A program made the translations under genes and the position numbers. A stretch of DNA of 64,000 nucleotides from Phormidesmis priestleyi BC1401. Lineage in GTDB: Bacteria > Cyanobacteriota > Cyanobacteriia > Leptolyngbyales > Leptolyngbyaceae. Below, piece by piece: positions 46,916 through 54,900 of the stretch (position 1 is the first letter of the stretch; each line of letters starts with the position of its first letter). The notes beneath the pieces are model-generated. The model saw nothing but the letters and a program-made list of their open reading frames with translations, did not search any database and had not been told where the DNA came from. The stretch spans positions 53,663-117,662 of the forward strand of contig NZ_LXYR01000012.1 in the NCBI RefSeq assembly GCF_001650195.1, read 5' to 3'.

Positions 46916-48127
46916 CTAATGACCATTGAGACGTTTTTCATAGTGGGATACGACTGCGATCGCGGCATCTAACGGTGTGGGACGGGTGTAGAGAAGCTGT
47001 TTGGCTTGAGCGGCAAGTTCGACGAGAGTGGCATCTTCAGAAAGTCCTCGTGCGAGAGCTTTGGCTTTGAGAGCATCCAATCGCCCGCGTAACTCACGTC
47101 GAGTTTCGAGAGGTTTAAGATTGGCTGAGTATGCCCGTTTTTCGGCTGCCAGAGACGATCGCAGTTGGGTCATCCAATTCTCTAAGCCGATCAACACGGG
47201 GCTAACGAGTCCTTCGGTCGATTTGGCTTCGAGGCGGGTGAGCCATTGGCTGAGAGCCGCGAGATGCTCTGGCGCGGTCGGATTCTGTAGCAAAGAGTGA
47301 TCCACGACTTTTTCCTGACTTTCCGCAAAGGCTACTAAATTTTGTTGGTGAAGTGCTTGCAACTGACTGAATAACGTATGGGCGATCGTCAGTCTTTCTC
47401 GCACTTGTCCCTGTTGCTGAACTCCTTGCTGAACCGCGTTTCTGGCTCGTGCAATCAACGGCTGAATCGTTTGCTCAAACTCCAATTTTACCCCTAACGG
47501 ATCGGTCTGAATGCGATCGTGCAAGGCGGCGATCACATGATGCGCCTGCACCAATTCTCGTAAAGAACCCTGATTGATCAAATCGGCAGACTGCTGAAGC
47601 GATCGCATCTCTGTCTCAGCGTTGATCAGCATCGAGTCCAGTGCTAACCACGCGGCATCGACGGCTAACACGACATCTCTCGCGGCTTGAAACCTCTGCG
47701 TCATCATCGACAACAACTGAGCAGGCGCGATCGTCGTCGTGGTTTCGGCGGCAGTGAGTAAATCTCGGTGAGCGAAGGGCGTTTGCACCACAGATAGCTG
47801 AATCGAAGCGCCCGTCAGCAGAGTTTCAATTTCTTGCAGCGCTTTTTCTGCCCCCAAAAATCGAGACATCTGTTTGCGAAGGTAATTAGCTTGCTCGATC
47901 GGTTTAACCAGCAAATCAAACTGCTGAAACAGATCATTGATCGTCTCTAATGCTGGTGTGACTTGCGCTGCGGTCACTCCAATTAAATGGATGTTTAAGA
48001 CTCCAGGCGCACCCGATAATTGTTGATAGGTGGGCAAATCTTGAAGGTCAATCAGGTTTTGACTCACTAGATTGACGTTCTGCTTCCAGTCCTTGAGAAG
48101 TTGGTCAACGTGTTCGATCGTAATCAT
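46916..48127 (-). CDS. Long helical protein of the kinase operon, function unknown
   Basis: 403 aa from the ATG at 48127 (ITIEHVDQLLKDWKQNVNL). A longer frame beginning at 48181 overlaps the upstream gene and is less likely. The protein is almost entirely helical and Gln/Ala/Leu-rich, with probable coiled coils and no membrane segment or catalytic motif. It ends 24 bases before the kinase gene, so it belongs to the operon. I infer a scaffold or binding partner for the kinase or the TM sensor. Confidence 0.72.
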   Translation of the reverse strand: MITIEHVDQLLKDWKQNVNLVSQNLIDLQDLPTYQQLSGAPGVLNIHLIGVTAAQVTPALETINDLFQQFDLLVKPIEQANYLRKQMSRFLGAEKALQEIETLLTGASIQLSVVQTPFAHRDLLTAAETTTTIAPAQLLSMMTQRFQAARDVVLAVDAAWLALDSMLINAETEMRSLQQSADLINQGSLRELVQAHHVIAALHDRIQTDPLGVKLEFEQTIQPLIARARNAVQQGVQQQGQVRERLTIAHTLFSQLQALHQQNLVAFAESQEKVVDHSLLQNPTAPEHLAALSQWLTRLEAKSTEGLVSPVLIGLENWMTQLRSSLAAEKRAYSANLKPLETRRELRGRLDALKAKALARGLSEDATLVELAAQAKQLLYTRPTPLDAAIAVVSHYEKRLNGH

Positions 48128-48158
48128 TGATCCATCAACAATTGGATATTCAGCCTGG

Positions 48159-48458
48159 TTAGAGAAACCGCAACCGCACAAAGCTCACGAAACTAACGAC
48201 CGTCGCCAAAATCTTCTGCACATCAGGAGCGTTTGAGAGTCGCTGTCGAAGCTGCTGCATTTGTTTCACATCGTCTGAAGTGCAGATAATGCTGTTTTTG
48301 AGAATGGCTAGTTTTGCTCTAGAAAAATCACTCATTGCTCGATCGAGCTGATCTTTAAGCTGCACCTGATCATCAAATTCCGCCTCCATGTAGCGGACGT
48401 TGAGATCATTCATTAGATCAGACGCTTGTTGCAGAAACAGGTGATTAGAGTCAGACAT
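48159..48458 (-). CDS. Small helical protein of the kinase operon, 99 aa
   Basis: 99 aa, soluble and helical (SDSNHLFLQQASDLMNDLNV), ending in a hydrophobic/basic tail (TVVSFVSFVRLRFL) that could touch the membrane. The family is unknown to me. It lies 14 bases after the lipoprotein gene and 31 before the next gene, in the operon. Confidence 0.7.
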   Translation of the reverse strand: MSDSNHLFLQQASDLMNDLNVRYMEAEFDDQVQLKDQLDRAMSDFSRAKLAILKNSIICTSDDVKQMQQLRQRLSNAPDVQKILATVVSFVSFVRLRFL

Positions 48459-48472
48459 AGAAGGGGATTTTG

Positions 48473-49486
48473 CTAATTTCGGCTAGTGGGCGGGAGCGAC
48501 ACGGGCAAACTGACCTGGCTCGGAGCGCGACTGGCGGCGGCAGTATTGGCACGATCGAGCAGCGTTTTTGTCACGCCACTCCACAGGGGATCGGACTGGA
48601 TCTGAGACACCAAATTCGTTGCTTTGACTTTCACCATGCTGTAATCGCGACCTGTAAACGCAGCCGCCGTCGTGAGAATTCTAGGAATCAGGGCGTTGAG
48701 TTGACCGATCTCTAAATCGTCGTAATGATTGGCGACTTCGACGACTTCTTTGCCGATCGTGGCAGCTTTCGTACATTGGGCAACGGTCGTTTCGAGCAGT
48801 TTTTGTTCCTCCTGTTTGATCTGCTGCCATTCATTCATCAGTTCTCCGGCTTGATTTTCGAGATCTGATTTGCGTTGGTTCATCTGCTGTAGCGTTTCAT
48901 TCCCGTCTGAGATCCCGGCTTCTCTGGCTTTGAGGCGAGTCAGCAGCGTTTGATAATCTTGCCGAAGTTTTTTGAGTTTGACGATCGTTCTCGATCGATA
49001 TTGTCCCAGAACTGGCGGATTCTTAGCAATCGCGTCCGCTAGCAGTGCCATTTGCACGGTGAGCGTTCTTGCATATTCGGCGGACTGTTTGGCTTCAGCT
49101 TGGCTGATTAATGTGCCGCTATCTAGCTTGTCAAAAATTGATGCAAAGCCGTCATATTGGCTCCGCAAATCGACGATAAAATCATCCCACTCGGCAACAT
49201 TGGGCGGCTTAAACGGGTCGATCGCCAAATCAACCACGGCACTATTGAGATCGACTTTAGAGTTGAGCAACCGTGAGATAAATCCTTGACGAATCTCAGA
49301 TTGCGATCGCGGAGGCGCTTCTAATTCTCGCTGTCGCATCTGGTCAATGGCATCGATCGCCGCCAGAGATTCGGTTTTAAACTGCACAGCGGCTCCTTGA
49401 AGTGCCCGCGCTTTTTCAACGCTGCAACCACCGAGGCTGAGACTGGCAGCGAAGATAACCCAGATGATTTTATTTGAATTTTGCAT
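48473..49486 (-). CDS. Helical lipoprotein, first dedicated gene of the kinase operon
   Basis: 337 aa from the ATG at 49486. A signal peptide ends in the lipobox SLGGC, with the lipidated Cys at about residue 20. The mature protein is helical and coiled-coil rich (KLKKLRQDYQTLLTRLKARE), with a Pro/Ser tail. It is not a solute-binding fold, so it is not a GlnH equivalent by sequence. Its surface position suits the extracytoplasmic part of the GlnX-like sensing arm. The earlier in-frame start at 49513 would bury the signal peptide. Confidence 0.75.
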   Translation of the reverse strand: MQNSNKIIWVIFAASLSLGGCSVEKARALQGAAVQFKTESLAAIDAIDQMRQRELEAPPRSQSEIRQGFISRLLNSKVDLNSAVVDLAIDPFKPPNVAEWDDFIVDLRSQYDGFASIFDKLDSGTLISQAEAKQSAEYARTLTVQMALLADAIAKNPPVLGQYRSRTIVKLKKLRQDYQTLLTRLKAREAGISDGNETLQQMNQRKSDLENQAGELMNEWQQIKQEEQKLLETTVAQCTKAATIGKEVVEVANHYDDLEIGQLNALIPRILTTAAAFTGRDYSMVKVKATNLVSQIQSDPLWSGVTKTLLDRANTAAASRAPSQVSLPVSLPPTSRN

Positions 49487-49520
49487 ATTGGATCGAAACG
49501 ATAGCTGAGTCACGCTTGCC

Positions 49521-49937
49521 TTATTCTCCGGTGATATGCACGACTAATTCGCGGTGATGGCTGCGCTGCCGATGTTCCCAAATATAGATGCCCTGCCAAG
49601 TGCCCAACAGCAAACGACCTTGAGCGATCGGAATCTGCTCAGATGTGTGCGTGAGCACAGTGCGAATGTGGGCGGGCATATCGTCGGCACCTTCAGCGCT
49701 GTGAATATAAGATTCCCATTCTGGAACCAGTTTGGAGAAAAAATTCTCTAAGTCTTTCAACACGTCGGGGTCAGCGTTTTCCTGAATGATTAGACTAGCC
49801 GAGGTGTGACGCAGAAATAGATGACAGATGCCTGTTTTGATGCCTGACTCGGCAACGATCGCTTGAATCTTTTGAGTAATTCTCAGCAGCGCTTTGCCAG
49901 ATGTGGGAATGGTGAGAATTTTTTGGTATTGAGCCAT
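49521..49937 (-). CDS. YjbQ/UPF0047 family protein
   Basis: 138 aa. Family signature residues are in ICHLFLRHTSASLIIQENAD, HSAEGADDMPAHIR and WEHRQRSHHRELVVHI. The YjbQ fold has been linked to weak thiamine-phosphate synthase activity; the physiological role is unsettled. It lies just upstream of the lipoprotein gene on the same strand, so it may share the operon's promoter, although its function looks unrelated. Confidence 0.93.
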   Translation of the reverse strand: MAQYQKILTIPTSGKALLRITQKIQAIVAESGIKTGICHLFLRHTSASLIIQENADPDVLKDLENFFSKLVPEWESYIHSAEGADDMPAHIRTVLTHTSEQIPIAQGRLLLGTWQGIYIWEHRQRSHHRELVVHITGE

Positions 49938-50055
49938 AGGAGCGATTTGGGCATCAATTCACGTTCAACTCTATGCTAATCACCAAACTGCAATGTCTGA
50001 CAACTCTTCGGTTTCTCTCAAGGTGACAGCAAGGATTTTTTACGTTGCGCTGACC

Positions 50056-51144
50056 TTAATGGTTTGGCATCAGATAATCGATCGCAGCTTGAGCAATAGT
50101 GTCATTGCCATCTTTAGTCAGTGACGCAGACAAACGAGGCGCAATCAACGGCTGCTGTAAAAACTCCCACTTGCCTTGAAAGAAGTCAGCCGGAGAAAGA
50201 ATTTGGTGATGGGCGTAGTTTTGAATGCCTTCGAGCAAAACGGGAGCCTCGGCAAAGCCTTCGCGAGTCAGGGACACGATCGGTAAATCGAGCCGACACG
50301 CTTCCGAAAAAGTGCTGTATCCCGGCTTGGAGATCAAGCGACCGCACAGAGGCATAAAGTCTACGGGACGGTAGAAGCGATCATCAATTCGCAGCAGATT
50401 TGGCAACTCAGGCGCACTCAAATCAAAGCAGATAAACACCCAATCAGGAAATTTTTGCATGGTTTCGTAGGGAATGCGATCGAGTCCCAATCCGCCAAAG
50501 GTCATCAGCGCAATGTTGTCTTTGGGAGTCTCGGTGAGGTCAAATTTTGCCTTGAGTTCTGCCAAATCAAATCGGGGATTTACCCCCGTCAACCCCGTCT
50601 CAACGATCGTCGAAAATGCCCCCATCGGCTCGTGGAAGGGCAACCGAAATAAGCGATCGCACTGACCAAAACACTCGCCAATCCAGTCTGCCATTTCAAT
50701 AAACTCGCCGCCCCAGGCTCGATAGATGAAATCCCAGCCAAAGTTGCCCATCATCCAGCCGGGAACTCCTGCGGCTTTCGCGATCGGAGCCGCTAATGGC
50801 GGAATGTCTGCCAGCACTAATCCGACGCGATTTTGCTGAATAAAGTTGACTTCAGAGGCGATCAGCGATCGTTGATTGGCTTTAATGTCTCTTAGTTTCT
50901 CTAGCGTCGCGGCTTTGTCCATCGTCAAACTATCGGACTGCACAACGCCCACATCAAGCCCACGCGGACGGTGAATAAAATCACCGGGAATATATGCTTC
51001 TAGGAGAGATCTGGGCGCAGTCGTTACCAAAATCAGCAAAATATCTGGACATAGTTCTTGAATTTTGGCGGCAACCGAAGCGGCGCGAGTGGCGTGTCCA
51101 AATCCGTGATTGGTGATGGCTATATAGAGAATGGGTTGAGGCAT
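50056..51144 (-). CDS. MurG-like glycosyltransferase superfamily protein
   Basis: 362 aa, GT-B-like fold. The N-terminus ILYIAITNHGFGHATRAASV is the Gly-rich acceptor-side loop, and the C-terminal half has the nucleotide-sugar region KPGYSTFSEACRLDLPIVSL. It is similar in layout to the glycosyltransferase-like domain found next to or fused with sugar kinases. The sugar and acceptor are unknown. Confidence 0.8.
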   Translation of the reverse strand: MPQPILYIAITNHGFGHATRAASVAAKIQELCPDILLILVTTAPRSLLEAYIPGDFIHRPRGLDVGVVQSDSLTMDKAATLEKLRDIKANQRSLIASEVNFIQQNRVGLVLADIPPLAAPIAKAAGVPGWMMGNFGWDFIYRAWGGEFIEMADWIGECFGQCDRLFRLPFHEPMGAFSTIVETGLTGVNPRFDLAELKAKFDLTETPKDNIALMTFGGLGLDRIPYETMQKFPDWVFICFDLSAPELPNLLRIDDRFYRPVDFMPLCGRLISKPGYSTFSEACRLDLPIVSLTREGFAEAPVLLEGIQNYAHHQILSPADFFQGKWEFLQQPLIAPRLSASLTKDGNDTIAQAAIDYLMPNH

Positions 51145-51223
51145 GAGTCACGAGTGAAAGTTCAGATTAATCACGATCGAGACATCAACTAACTTTATTG
51201 TAGGCTGCTCGCCTGAATTCTCT

Positions 51224-52408
51224 TTAGAACTCCTTAATCGCTTCTACTAACCGATTGATTTCAGCTTCGGTAGTGAAATAGTGAACGCAAGCGCGAACGC
51301 AGTCGGGATCAAGAATAGTACGCACAAAGATACCTTTGCTTTCCAGTGTCTGAACGAGTGAGTTATGGTTGCCGCTCTCTAATTGAAATGAGACTAAACC
51401 CGCTTCGGGAGGAGTCGATCGTAGACATTTCACCGTCGGCAGGTCTCTCAAACGCTGCCACAAATCAGTGCTACGCTCGCACACTTGCTGATAGCGTTCC
51501 GCAATCGTGCCATAGGTTGACTGAAGGGCGATCGCGTCTCGCAATCCGGCATAAAGGGGTACGGCTGATGTTGCAATCTCATAGCGTCGTCCGTCGGGTT
51601 GCCATCCGATCGGTGTGCCAGACGAATTAGTCGTGATACTGCGCCAGCCGATAAAGGTCGGAGCCAAACTTTCTCGCGCTTCTGGACGTACATAAAGTCC
51701 ACCGACTCCTGCCGGACCGCACCACCACTTATGACCCGTGAACGCGTAGAAGTCGGCTCCCAAGTCGGTGAGATTGAGGGGCAACACGCCCACCGATTGA
51801 GCGGCATCCACGAGAATTCTAACGGGATGGTGACTGGGATAGGTTTGACAGGCAGACACGATCTCCGCTAGTGGCAAAACTTGTCCTGTATTCCAAAGAA
51901 TGTGGCTGAGGACGACGAGCCGAGTCTGAGGACGCAAATGCTCCGTGATCACCGCGACCGGATCGCCCTCATTCAGAGTCGCTTTTAACGGACACATCGA
52001 CACCTCGATCTTAAATCGACGCTGAATCTCTTGCGCTGCTGCCACGATTCCAGGATGCTCACAGTCGGTTAGTAACAGGTGATCTCCGGCGTTCCAGTCA
52101 ATGCCCCAGAGGGCAATATTGCAGCCGACCGAAACATCCTCAGTCAGAGTGATTGTCTCGACTGGAGCGTTTAATTCTGCGGCGATCGCCATTCTCGTCT
52201 GTTTGGCTTCTTCCCCCATCCAGGCGTTGACCGCGCTCGAAAACGGACCCATTTTTTGCAGCGACTCTTGAGCCTGGTTAATGGCATTGATCGCCGATCG
52301 AGCCATCGGACCTTGCCCACCATAGTTAAAGTAAGCGGCATTTTCGAGATAAGGAAAGTGCTGCCGATAGTGTTCTAGTTGAGTAGTCTCCGTAGAAATG
52401 CTGACCAT
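51224..52408 (-). CDS. Class V PLP-dependent aminotransferase-fold enzyme
   Basis: 394 aa. The PLP lysine is in DFYAFTGHKWWCGPAGVGGL, and the aspartate contacting the ring nitrogen is in LVDAAQSVGVLPL. The group includes cysteine desulfurases and isopenicillin N epimerase-like enzymes. No desulfurase active-site Cys loop is obvious, so a desulfurase role is not supported. The substrate is unknown. Confidence 0.88.
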   Translation of the reverse strand: MVSISTETTQLEHYRQHFPYLENAAYFNYGGQGPMARSAINAINQAQESLQKMGPFSSAVNAWMGEEAKQTRMAIAAELNAPVETITLTEDVSVGCNIALWGIDWNAGDHLLLTDCEHPGIVAAAQEIQRRFKIEVSMCPLKATLNEGDPVAVITEHLRPQTRLVVLSHILWNTGQVLPLAEIVSACQTYPSHHPVRILVDAAQSVGVLPLNLTDLGADFYAFTGHKWWCGPAGVGGLYVRPEARESLAPTFIGWRSITTNSSGTPIGWQPDGRRYEIATSAVPLYAGLRDAIALQSTYGTIAERYQQVCERSTDLWQRLRDLPTVKCLRSTPPEAGLVSFQLESGNHNSLVQTLESKGIFVRTILDPDCVRACVHYFTTEAEINRLVEAIKEF

Positions 52409-52535
52409 GTTCTATTCTGCTCTAGACGAGTGATGATTGTGATCTACCTTAAGCGAAGTCTTGACCGTGAATCTCTCTTGACAGATGACAAATAACGGTT
52501 ATGCCGTTAGCCCAATTTCTTGTTAGCGTATAGCT

Positions 52536-54029
52536 ATGTTGCTGACAGCCGATCTTCTGCTTAATTATCAACGGTGTAGCCGTCGAGCGTTTCTCGATTT
52601 ATATGGAGATCTCAATCAACGAGATGCTCCTAATGACTATTTGCTGAAATTAATTCAAGACAGCATCGCCAATCATCGGCAGATTTTAACGGGCGAAACC
52701 TACCAAAAACCGAGCTATCGATCGGGCGATTGGGCAGCCGGAGCAGACGCAACGCTAAACCTGATGCGCCAGGGAGTCGATCAAATCTATCAGCCTGTTT
52801 TACTCACTGAGCAAGACGGTGTGACGCTGATCAGTGTGCCTGATCTGTTGACCAAACAGCCCGGAGAATCGGTGTTTGGCGACTGGATCTATGTGCCCAC
52901 TGAGATCAAGTTGAGCAAACGCCCCAAGCAAGAATATCAAATTATTGTTGCCTATCACACGAAGGTGCTAGCCGCCGTGCAAGGAGCCTGGGGCGAAACG
53001 GCATGGCTGCTGCTGCGCGGCAAAGGCTATTACGAAGTTGATTTGTGGGAGGCGATTCCTCGGATGGAGGCGATTTTAGAGGAGTGTCTCGCCACGTTAA
53101 AGAATGACCAGGAGCCAGAGGTGTTTATCTCTCGCAGTCGCTGTAGCCTGTGTCATTGGTATAGTCATTGTTATGCGATCGCCAAAGCTGATCAGCATCT
53201 TTCCCTGCTTCCCGGTGTTACGCCCAGCCGCTATCTTCAACTCCAAGCGCTGAACTTAACCACGTTAGAATCGCTGGCAGATCTGCACCCAAATCAGCTA
53301 GAACACATAGCCGGATTTGGTGGTGAAGCGGCTCGAAAGCTAGTGCGACAGGCGCAATCTACGACCCAAAATCGCGCTTTCTTGGGTGAAAGTTACGCCG
53401 CGTTGCCCGACTCAGAGCCGCAAAACGGACACAAACCCATTCACCGCAGTCAAGATTCTTTCATTCCCACAGCCGAGATCGAGCTTTATTTTGATATCGA
53501 AGCCGAGCCGTCGCTGAATCTAATTTATCTACATGGGGTGCTGATCGTCGATCGCCAGAAGAAAACCGAAGTCTTCCATCCACTGCTGGCAGATAAACCG
53601 GAAGACGAGTCAAAAATCTGGCGAGAATTTCTTGACCTTGTGTGGGCGTATCCAGATGCGCCCATTTTTCATTTTTGCCCCTATGAAGTGCAAACCGTCG
53701 GGCGACTTGCCGAACTGTATGGCACGCCTAGAGAACGAATTACGCCGCTGTTGGCGCGCTTTGTCGATTTGCACGATCGGGTCACAAAATCGGTGACGCT
53801 GCCTGTCGAAAGCTATGCGCTCAAGCATATTGCTCGATGGTTAGGATTTGATTGGCGAGACTCTAGCGCCAACGGTGCCCAATCGATCTATTGGTATGCT
53901 CAATGGCTGGCGACGGGCGATCGAGCGTTTTTGGACTCGATCGTGATTTATAACGAAGATGATTGTCGGGCAACCTATCACATCAAAGAGTGGCTAACAG
54001 GATTTTTTGAGAGTCAAGACAGTCATTAA
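52536..54029 (+). CDS. TM0106-family RecB/Cas4-like nuclease
   Basis: 497 aa. The N-terminal half is a RecB/Cas4-like nuclease: an N-terminal Cys (YQRCSRRAFLDLY), the catalytic stretch PTEIKLSKRPKQEYQI with E...K, and a CSLCHWYSHC cluster, together suggesting a 4Fe-4S site. A helix-hairpin-helix region follows (LADLHPNQLEHIAGFG). The C-terminal half (about 310-490) is an RNase H-like exonuclease (ELYFDIEAEP, YNEDDCRATYHI). The order matches the family annotated as putative RecB-like nucleases. A DNA repair or processing role is inferred. Confidence 0.88.
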   Translation: MLLTADLLLNYQRCSRRAFLDLYGDLNQRDAPNDYLLKLIQDSIANHRQILTGETYQKPSYRSGDWAAGADATLNLMRQGVDQIYQPVLLTEQDGVTLISVPDLLTKQPGESVFGDWIYVPTEIKLSKRPKQEYQIIVAYHTKVLAAVQGAWGETAWLLLRGKGYYEVDLWEAIPRMEAILEECLATLKNDQEPEVFISRSRCSLCHWYSHCYAIAKADQHLSLLPGVTPSRYLQLQALNLTTLESLADLHPNQLEHIAGFGGEAARKLVRQAQSTTQNRAFLGESYAALPDSEPQNGHKPIHRSQDSFIPTAEIELYFDIEAEPSLNLIYLHGVLIVDRQKKTEVFHPLLADKPEDESKIWREFLDLVWAYPDAPIFHFCPYEVQTVGRLAELYGTPRERITPLLARFVDLHDRVTKSVTLPVESYALKHIARWLGFDWRDSSANGAQSIYWYAQWLATGDRAFLDSIVIYNEDDCRATYHIKEWLTGFFESQDSH

Positions 54030-54135
54030 CTCCATCTCAAAGACTCTGTAGACTAATGTGAGACCATCAGAACAACGCTTTTAAAGACCTAGACACTAAC
54101 TTCTGGTAGACCGTTATCAATGGGAGTCACAGACG

Positions 54136-54723
54136 ATGGAACTGACCCTTCCTTTACTGGTAGATATGCAAGACGTTCATCTGACCGATGAGCAATTTTA
54201 TCAACTCTGCATTCACAATCCTGAATTAGATATCGAGCGAAACGCAAAAGGAGTGTTGATTGTTATGTCACCCGTAGGAGGAGACAGTGGAAACCGAGAG
54301 ATGGATTTGGGAGGAGAATTATATGTATGGAACAAGCAGACCCAACTAGGAAAAGTATTTAGCTCTTCAACTCTGTTTAAGCTACCGGGTGGAAGTGACC
54401 GCTCTCCAGATGCAGCGTGGGTAGAACTCTCTCGATGGCAGGCACTGACACCCGAACAACGTAAAAGATTTCCGCCGATCGCGCCTGATTTTGTGATTGA
54501 ACTGCGATCGCGCACCGATGACCTGGCGACGCTACAAGCAAAGATGCAGGAATATCTCGATAGTGGCGTGCGGTTGGGCTGGCTGTTTAATCCTCAAGAT
54601 CAACAGGTCGAAGTGTATCGTCAAGGACAGGATAAAGAAGTGAAGTCGCTGCCTGTTCAACTCTCTGGAGAAGCGGTTTTACCTGGATTTATCTTGCAGG
54701 TAGATCCGTTCACCGATGAATAA
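54136..54723 (+). CDS. Uma2 family (DUF820) PD-(D/E)xK-fold protein
   Basis: 195 aa. The nuclease-like core has DRSPDAAWVELSRWQ, DFVIELRSRTDDL and a helix MQEYLDSGVRLGWLF ending in NPQDQQVEVYR. This is the standard Uma2 layout, very abundant in cyanobacteria. Activity and biological role are not established. An independent gene with its own leader. Confidence 0.93.
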   Translation: MELTLPLLVDMQDVHLTDEQFYQLCIHNPELDIERNAKGVLIVMSPVGGDSGNREMDLGGELYVWNKQTQLGKVFSSSTLFKLPGGSDRSPDAAWVELSRWQALTPEQRKRFPPIAPDFVIELRSRTDDLATLQAKMQEYLDSGVRLGWLFNPQDQQVEVYRQGQDKEVKSLPVQLSGEAVLPGFILQVDPFTDE

Positions 54724-54900
54724 GGGAGTCGTGTTGCATTTCAAATCGGAATAAACACTTTGTGAAGTGTGGCGATCGCCTTCTCAGTTGCACAGGTGTC
54801 ATTCTCTACAGAAGGTTTGAGAATTCACGGAACGGCTTAAGTTCTTAAGGTAGAAAGAAGGTAGAAACGATCGCCTCTCTCGGTTCCTCACTGTTGCTCT

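Noticed and set aside
48473..49486. GlnH-like solute-binding lipoprotein
   Set aside because: The mature protein is coiled-coil rich and lacks the two-lobed binding-protein pattern.
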